In this document: positions 5,479 to 8,121 of the stretch, in pieces
How the letters are laid out: every line of letters starts with the position of its first letter
How positions within the stretch are numbered: the stretch's first letter is position 1
Assembly: GCF_041601295.1 (NCBI RefSeq)
Contig: NZ_JBFIII010000111.1
Location: 1 to 8,121, forward strand
Source of the DNA: Immundisolibacter sp.
GTDB lineage: Bacteria > Pseudomonadota > Gammaproteobacteria > Immundisolibacterales > Immundisolibacteraceae
Direction of reading: 5' to 3'
Length of the DNA stretch: 8,121 bases
The notes under the pieces: generated by a model
Database searches by the model: none
Told to the model about the DNA's origin: nothing
The model's input: the letters and a program-made list of their open reading frames with translations, nothing else
Translations under genes and position numbers: made by a program

Positions 5479-6408
5479 TCAGGCCTTGTGATCGACAGCG
5501 TCCAGCCGCGTGCCATCCAGCTGCACGCCGGCCCATTTCTCCATTACATCTACCTGGCGCAGGATGTCCGCAGCGTAGCCTTTCTCGCGCACGAACAGCT
5601 CGAACAGATGAAAAATATGGTCGGTGACCAGCGCCGGCACGTCCGACTGGCGGGCAAACTCTGACATATGGCGCAGGTCTTTGGTCATCAGACCCAGCTG
5701 GAATCCACCGACGACGTCACGCGCCAGGGCAAAGTCCGGGTGCTTGCAGAAAAAATTCATGCCGGTGCCCTTGTCCAGCACCTGGGCGGCCACCTTCACG
5801 TCAATGCCATGCTTGGCGGCAATCAGCAAGCCCTCGATAGCCGCTACGCCGGCCGCCGAGCCGACCATGTTGTTGACCATCTTCACGATCTGCCCCGAGC
5901 CCAGCGGGCCCACGTGATAGATATAGCGTGCCATGCGCTCCAGCACCGGCGTCGCCTCGGCCACGTCCGCCTCGCTACCACCGACGCAGAAGGTGAGGGC
6001 GCGCTTGGGCAGTGCTTTGGCGCCGCCCTCCTCGCCCGTAATGGCAGCGTCGATGTAGCGCACGCCTGCGACGGCCAGTTGTGCCGCAATGTCCTTGCTG
6101 TGCTCGGGATAGCCGGAGGTGGTATCGACCACCAGCAGGCCACGGGCCGCACCCTCGACAATGCCCTCCGCGCCCAGACACGCCGCCCGTACCGCCTCGG
6201 ACTGTGGCAGCGACAGCAATACCAGGGTGCTTGCCGCCGCGACGGCCCGCGCGGAACCGTGCGCCGTTACCCCGGGCGCCAGGGCTGCGGCGGCAGTGCG
6301 CTCGGCGTCCAGATCATAAGCGTGTACGGCGTAGCCGTCGGCCGCCAGAAGGCGCGCCATATTCGCGCCCAGACTGCCCAGGCCGATGACACCGATATGC
6401 TGGCTCAT
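5479..6408 (-). CDS. NAD(P)-dependent oxidoreductase, 3-hydroxyisobutyrate dehydrogenase family
   Basis: This is a 309-residue beta-hydroxyacid dehydrogenase. Family members interconvert a beta-hydroxy acid and its semialdehyde (3-hydroxyisobutyrate, tartronate semialdehyde and related substrates) using NAD(P). The N-terminal Rossmann motif is GVIGLGSLGANMA (residues 6-18) with Asp32 after strand 2, which favours NAD. The substrate-binding segment is DAAITGEEGGA (120-130), where the usual motif is DAPVSGG. Gly169-Gly172 precede catalytic Lys176 in IVKMVNN, and MTKDL with Lys243 and Asp244 is the conserved C-terminal motif. ATG at 6408 was chosen because GAGGA, overlapping the cupin stop codon, lies seven bases upstream and the Rossmann motif follows at once. 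The open frame extends further upstream only as a shadow inside the cupin gene. The gap to the cupin stop is ten bases, so the two form an operon. The altered 120-130 motif suggests a non-standard substrate. Confidence 0.88.
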   Translation of the reverse strand: MSQHIGVIGLGSLGANMARLLAADGYAVHAYDLDAERTAAAALAPGVTAHGSARAVAAASTLVLLSLPQSEAVRAACLGAEGIVEGAARGLLVVDTTSGYPEHSKDIAAQLAVAGVRYIDAAITGEEGGAKALPKRALTFCVGGSEADVAEATPVLERMARYIYHVGPLGSGQIVKMVNNMVGSAAGVAAIEGLLIAAKHGIDVKVAAQVLDKGTGMNFFCKHPDFALARDVVGGFQLGLMTKDLRHMSEFARQSDVPALVTDHIFHLFELFVREKGYAADILRQVDVMEKWAGVQLDGTRLDAVDHKA

Positions 6409-6418
6409 GCGCTGGTCC

Positions 6419-6841
6419 TCAGTATTTGTGGACGACTCCGTCAACCACCCGCGCGTACTCGCCACCGGCCGTGGTGGTGATGCCGAAATAGGAAAGCGGC
6501 GTCTTGCCGGTGTTGCGGATGCCGTGTACCTGCTCACGCGGGATGACCACCGTCTCGCCGGCCTTGATCGGGTACTCGGCGTAGTTTGCTGAACCGGGCT
6601 CGCCCTTCAGGTAAAGACCCTCGCCTTCGACGATCACGAAGCAATGCGCGGAAAAGGGGTGCGAGTGGGACTCGTTGGCCTGGCCTGGCATCAGGTTCCA
6701 GGACACGATACCCAGATCCTGGCTGTCGGCGTAGACCGGCACCACGTTTGCCTTTTCCGCCGAATACTTGGCGAATTTGTGCGGGTCGAGCGTGCCGGAC
6801 GGCAGGGTTTCGGGGGTAAGCATTCCGGGCATGGGCTTCAT
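6419..6841 (-). CDS. small single-domain cupin protein
   Basis: This 140-residue protein has one cupin beta-barrel. Motif 1 is ESHSHPFSAHCFVIVEGEG (residues 57-75) and motif 2 is AGETVVIPREQVHGIRN (94-110). Likely metal ligands are His59, His61 and His106. The position that usually holds the motif-1 glutamate appears to be His66, which would give an all-histidine site. ATG at 6841 is preceded by GGAG with seven-base spacing; Met4 and Met7 are alternative starts. It is the first gene of a minus-strand operon with the dehydrogenase and is divergent from the TauD-type dioxygenase. Small cupins of this kind may be dioxygenases, isomerases or ligand sensors. Which applies here cannot be decided from sequence, but a metal-dependent step or accessory role in the same pathway is a reasonable inference. 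Confidence 0.85.
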   Translation of the reverse strand: MKPMPGMLTPETLPSGTLDPHKFAKYSAEKANVVPVYADSQDLGIVSWNLMPGQANESHSHPFSAHCFVIVEGEGLYLKGEPGSANYAEYPIKAGETVVIPREQVHGIRNTGKTPLSYFGITTTAGGEYARVVDGVVHKY

Positions 6842-6937
6842 TGGGTCTCTCCGTATTGGGGGCGCGAACGCTGGCCGGTCGGTCGTTCAGGGGCATATCA
6901 TCACGGTCTGGGCGGTACTGAACAAGGGGGAGACGTC
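6842..6937. promoter_or_regulatory. divergent promoter region between the cupin operon and the dioxygenase gene
   Basis: These 96 bases separate two divergent starts and must hold, or lie within, both promoters. TATCAT (6896-6901, plus) matches the -10 consensus at five of six positions, but no good -35 precedes it, suggesting activator dependence. GAACG (6866-6870) and CGTTC (6884-6888) form an inverted repeat with 13 bases between the arms, and GGTCGGTCG (6877-6885) is an internal direct repeat; these are candidate operator elements. Shine-Dalgarno sequences lie at both ends: GGAG for the cupin and AAGGGGGAG (6924-6932) for the dioxygenase. Confidence 0.45.
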
Positions 6938-7945
6938 ATGAGCCTGAAAGATCCACATCCCGTCACCGGTCCTTGCGTGTGGTGCGGCACCGACTATCGC
7001 GACGCCCGGCACTGGGTCTACCAGCTGTCCGGCGACGCGCTGGCCGACATCGACCGTGCCGTGCACAGGGTACGCGATGCAGGCCTGAACCTGGAGGACG
7101 TCACGCCGGCACAGTTCGACCTGCCGGCGCTGGCCGACGATCTGGGCACGATGGCCGAGATCCTGCACCGGGGTCGTGGCTTCGTACGCCTGCAGGGCAT
7201 CGACCGGGCGCGTTACAGCGACGACGAACTGGGCATCATCCTGTGGGGCCTGGGCTCGCACTTAGGGATTGTCGTGTCGCAAAGCCAGCGCGGCGACCGC
7301 CTGGGCCATGTCCAGGATCGCGGCGAGATTGGCCGCTACTACGGCATCGGCGGGCCGATTGAGGTACACATGGACCCGGTGGACGTCACCGGCCTGATGT
7401 GCCTGACGCCGGCCAGACACGGCGGCGCGACGCCGTTGATGAGCTCTTTTGCGGTGCATAACGCCATTCTTGCCGAACGGCCTGACCTGCTGCCAGCACT
7501 GTACCGGGGCTTTCACTACGGCAGCGAGACGGTCATCAAGAGCGACCAGCCACCGATTACCGAACACCGCATCCCGGTATTCAATTTCGTGGACGGCGAG
7601 CCGGACTGCTTTTTCCTGCCGGCCGCCATCCGCGGCCCCAAGGGCGAACCGCGCGACCGGATGCCGGCCATGGAGCAGGAGGCGATTGCCTACCTGCAGG
7701 CGGTGGCCGAGCGGCCGGACATGAAAATCGACATGGTCATCGATCCGGCCACCGTGCAATTCGTCAACAACCGCGTAATCCTGCATGCACGGGCCGATTA
7801 CCAGGACTGGCCACAGCCGGAACGCAAACGCCACCTGCTGCGCATGTGGCTGATGATGCCCGACTGGCCCAAGCGACCACCCGAGGTGCAGATGCTGCGC
7901 AGCACCGACCGCGCCGGCGGGGGCATTGCCAAGGCGACTGCGTGA
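6938..7945 (+). CDS. TauD/TfdA family Fe(II)/2-oxoglutarate-dependent dioxygenase
   Basis: This 335-residue non-haem iron oxygenase couples decarboxylation of 2-oxoglutarate to hydroxylation of a substrate, sometimes releasing sulfite, an alcohol or an amine. The iron triad is visible: His144 and Asp146 in EVHMDPVDVTG, and distal His283 in NNRVILHARADY. The 2-oxoglutarate-binding arginine should be among Arg296, Arg298 and Arg302 in PERKRHLLRMWL. The N-terminal region has WCGTDYRDARHWVYQLS (16-32), as in the longer TauD/TfdA-like dioxygenases of about 330 residues rather than taurine dioxygenase itself (about 280). ATG at 6938 has AAGGGGGAG five bases upstream; the open frame extends further upstream but only through the divergent promoter region. 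The substrate is unknown. Divergence from the cupin-dehydrogenase-aldolase set suggests shared regulation and perhaps the first oxidative step of that pathway. Confidence 0.9.
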   Translation: MSLKDPHPVTGPCVWCGTDYRDARHWVYQLSGDALADIDRAVHRVRDAGLNLEDVTPAQFDLPALADDLGTMAEILHRGRGFVRLQGIDRARYSDDELGIILWGLGSHLGIVVSQSQRGDRLGHVQDRGEIGRYYGIGGPIEVHMDPVDVTGLMCLTPARHGGATPLMSSFAVHNAILAERPDLLPALYRGFHYGSETVIKSDQPPITEHRIPVFNFVDGEPDCFFLPAAIRGPKGEPRDRMPAMEQEAIAYLQAVAERPDMKIDMVIDPATVQFVNNRVILHARADYQDWPQPERKRHLLRMWLMMPDWPKRPPEVQMLRSTDRAGGGIAKATA

Positions 7946-7949
7946 TTAA

Positions 7950-7983
7950 GGCCTGAATCAGTCCGTTCCGGACTGCTCAGGCC
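7950..7983. terminator. strong two-part stem-loop between convergent genes
   Basis: GGCCTGA (7950-7956) pairs with TCAGGCC (7977-7983), and inside it CAGTCCG (7959-7965) pairs with CGGACTG (7969-7975) around a TTC loop. That is 14 base pairs with only a small internal loop (AT against C). It fills nearly the whole gap between the dioxygenase stop (7943-7945) and the enoyl-CoA hydratase stop (7985-7987). It could terminate both genes or protect both 3' ends, although no T-tract follows on either strand. Confidence 0.65.
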
Positions 7984-7984
7984 G

Positions 7985-8121
7985 TCAGCGCCCGGTCCAG
8001 TTCGGCGGACGTTTTTCCAGGAAGGCCGCCAGGCCCTCTTTCTTGTCCGCGGTTTCGCACAGCCCAGCCTGGGCGAACTTCTCCAGCGCCAGCCCGGCTG
8101 CGAGGCTGCCTTCCATGCCGG
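7985..8121 (-). CDS. enoyl-CoA hydratase/isomerase family protein, C-terminal fragment (partial)
   Basis: The minus strand ends in a 44-codon open frame with stop TGA at 7987-7985, running off the right edge. The end reads ADKKEGLAAFLEKRPPNWTGR. This is the typical C-terminus of crotonase-family enoyl-CoA hydratases: a helix with Glu/Asp-Lys-Glu-Gly followed by Phe-Leu-Glu-Lys-Arg-Pro and Asn-Trp-Thr-Gly-Arg. The family hydrates trans-2-enoyl-CoA to 3-hydroxyacyl-CoA or catalyses related isomerase and lyase steps. The catalytic glutamates lie in the part outside the window. It converges on the dioxygenase gene, with a shared stem-loop between them. Its link to the neighbouring catabolic genes is inferred. 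Confidence 0.85.
   Translation of the reverse strand, partial: GMEGSLAAGLALEKFAQAGLCETADKKEGLAAFLEKRPPNWTGR

Noticed and set aside
5668..6480. A 270-codon plus-strand frame opposite the dehydrogenase
   Set aside because: It is antisense to a dehydrogenase with intact cofactor and catalytic motifs, and its composition is shadow-like.
6644..6937. N-terminal extension of the dioxygenase frame by 98 codons
   Set aside because: It runs antisense to the cupin gene and through the divergent promoter region. ATG at 6938 has an excellent Shine-Dalgarno.
6419..7945. Dioxygenase as a true taurine dioxygenase (tauD) or 2,4-D dioxygenase (tfdA)
   Set aside because: The length, N-terminal region and absence of tauABC or tfd neighbours do not support a specific name, so only the family is claimed.
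1..8121. CRISPR array, tRNA, insertion sequence, integrase or toxin-antitoxin module
   Set aside because: I saw no regularly spaced repeats, no tRNA-like cloverleaf, no transposase or integrase motifs, and no small paired genes of that type.

Overview
The window looks like chromosomal DNA of a GC-rich (roughly two thirds G+C by eye) gammaproteobacterium. The methyltransferase at the left edge and the LemA plus M48-peptidase pair resemble genes of Pseudomonas-like and other environmental Gammaproteobacteria. The right two thirds have the flavour of a versatile catabolic organism, such as a degrader of aromatic compounds. This assignment is inference from protein resemblance; no rRNA or other strong taxonomic marker is present. 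Genes are closely packed, the longest gap between called genes is about 224 bases, and I see no mobile element, CRISPR array, tRNA or rRNA.

Layout. Left block, plus strand: a possible 3' tail of an upstream gene (2-64), a class I SAM-dependent methyltransferase (125-799), then a two-gene operon of lemA (993-1583) and a large M48 metallopeptidase (1592-3430). This block ends in a 224-base convergent gap containing a GC-rich stem-loop. Middle block, minus strand, read right to left: a small cupin (6841-6419), a 3-hydroxyisobutyrate-dehydrogenase-like oxidoreductase (6408-5479), a hydratase-aldolase of the trans-o-hydroxybenzylidenepyruvate type (5332-4373), a clear intrinsic terminator (4351-4307) and a sulfotransferase-family protein (4284-3655). 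Right block: a TauD/TfdA-family Fe(II)/2-oxoglutarate dioxygenase (6938-7945, plus strand), transcribed divergently from the cupin, and the last 44 codons of an enoyl-CoA hydratase (minus strand, running off the right edge).

How the genes may work together. LemA and the membrane peptidase form a recognised pair, probably in envelope quality control. The dioxygenase, cupin, NAD(P)-dependent dehydrogenase, pyruvate-releasing hydratase-aldolase and enoyl-CoA hydratase together suggest a small accessory catabolic locus: oxygenation, retro-aldol cleavage, redox handling of a hydroxy acid or semialdehyde, and beta-oxidation-like processing. The substrate cannot be read from the sequence. The most interesting non-coding signal is the 146-base leader before the aldolase. 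It holds a 17-codon mini-ORF with a Shine-Dalgarno-like sequence, a GC-rich hairpin followed by five T, and a chain of alternately complementary CCTT(GA)/TCAAGG elements, the last of which is the aldolase's own Shine-Dalgarno sequence. This is a candidate attenuator or translational switch. A second oddity is the 12-base tandem duplication that doubles the T-tract of the terminator between the aldolase and the sulfotransferase.
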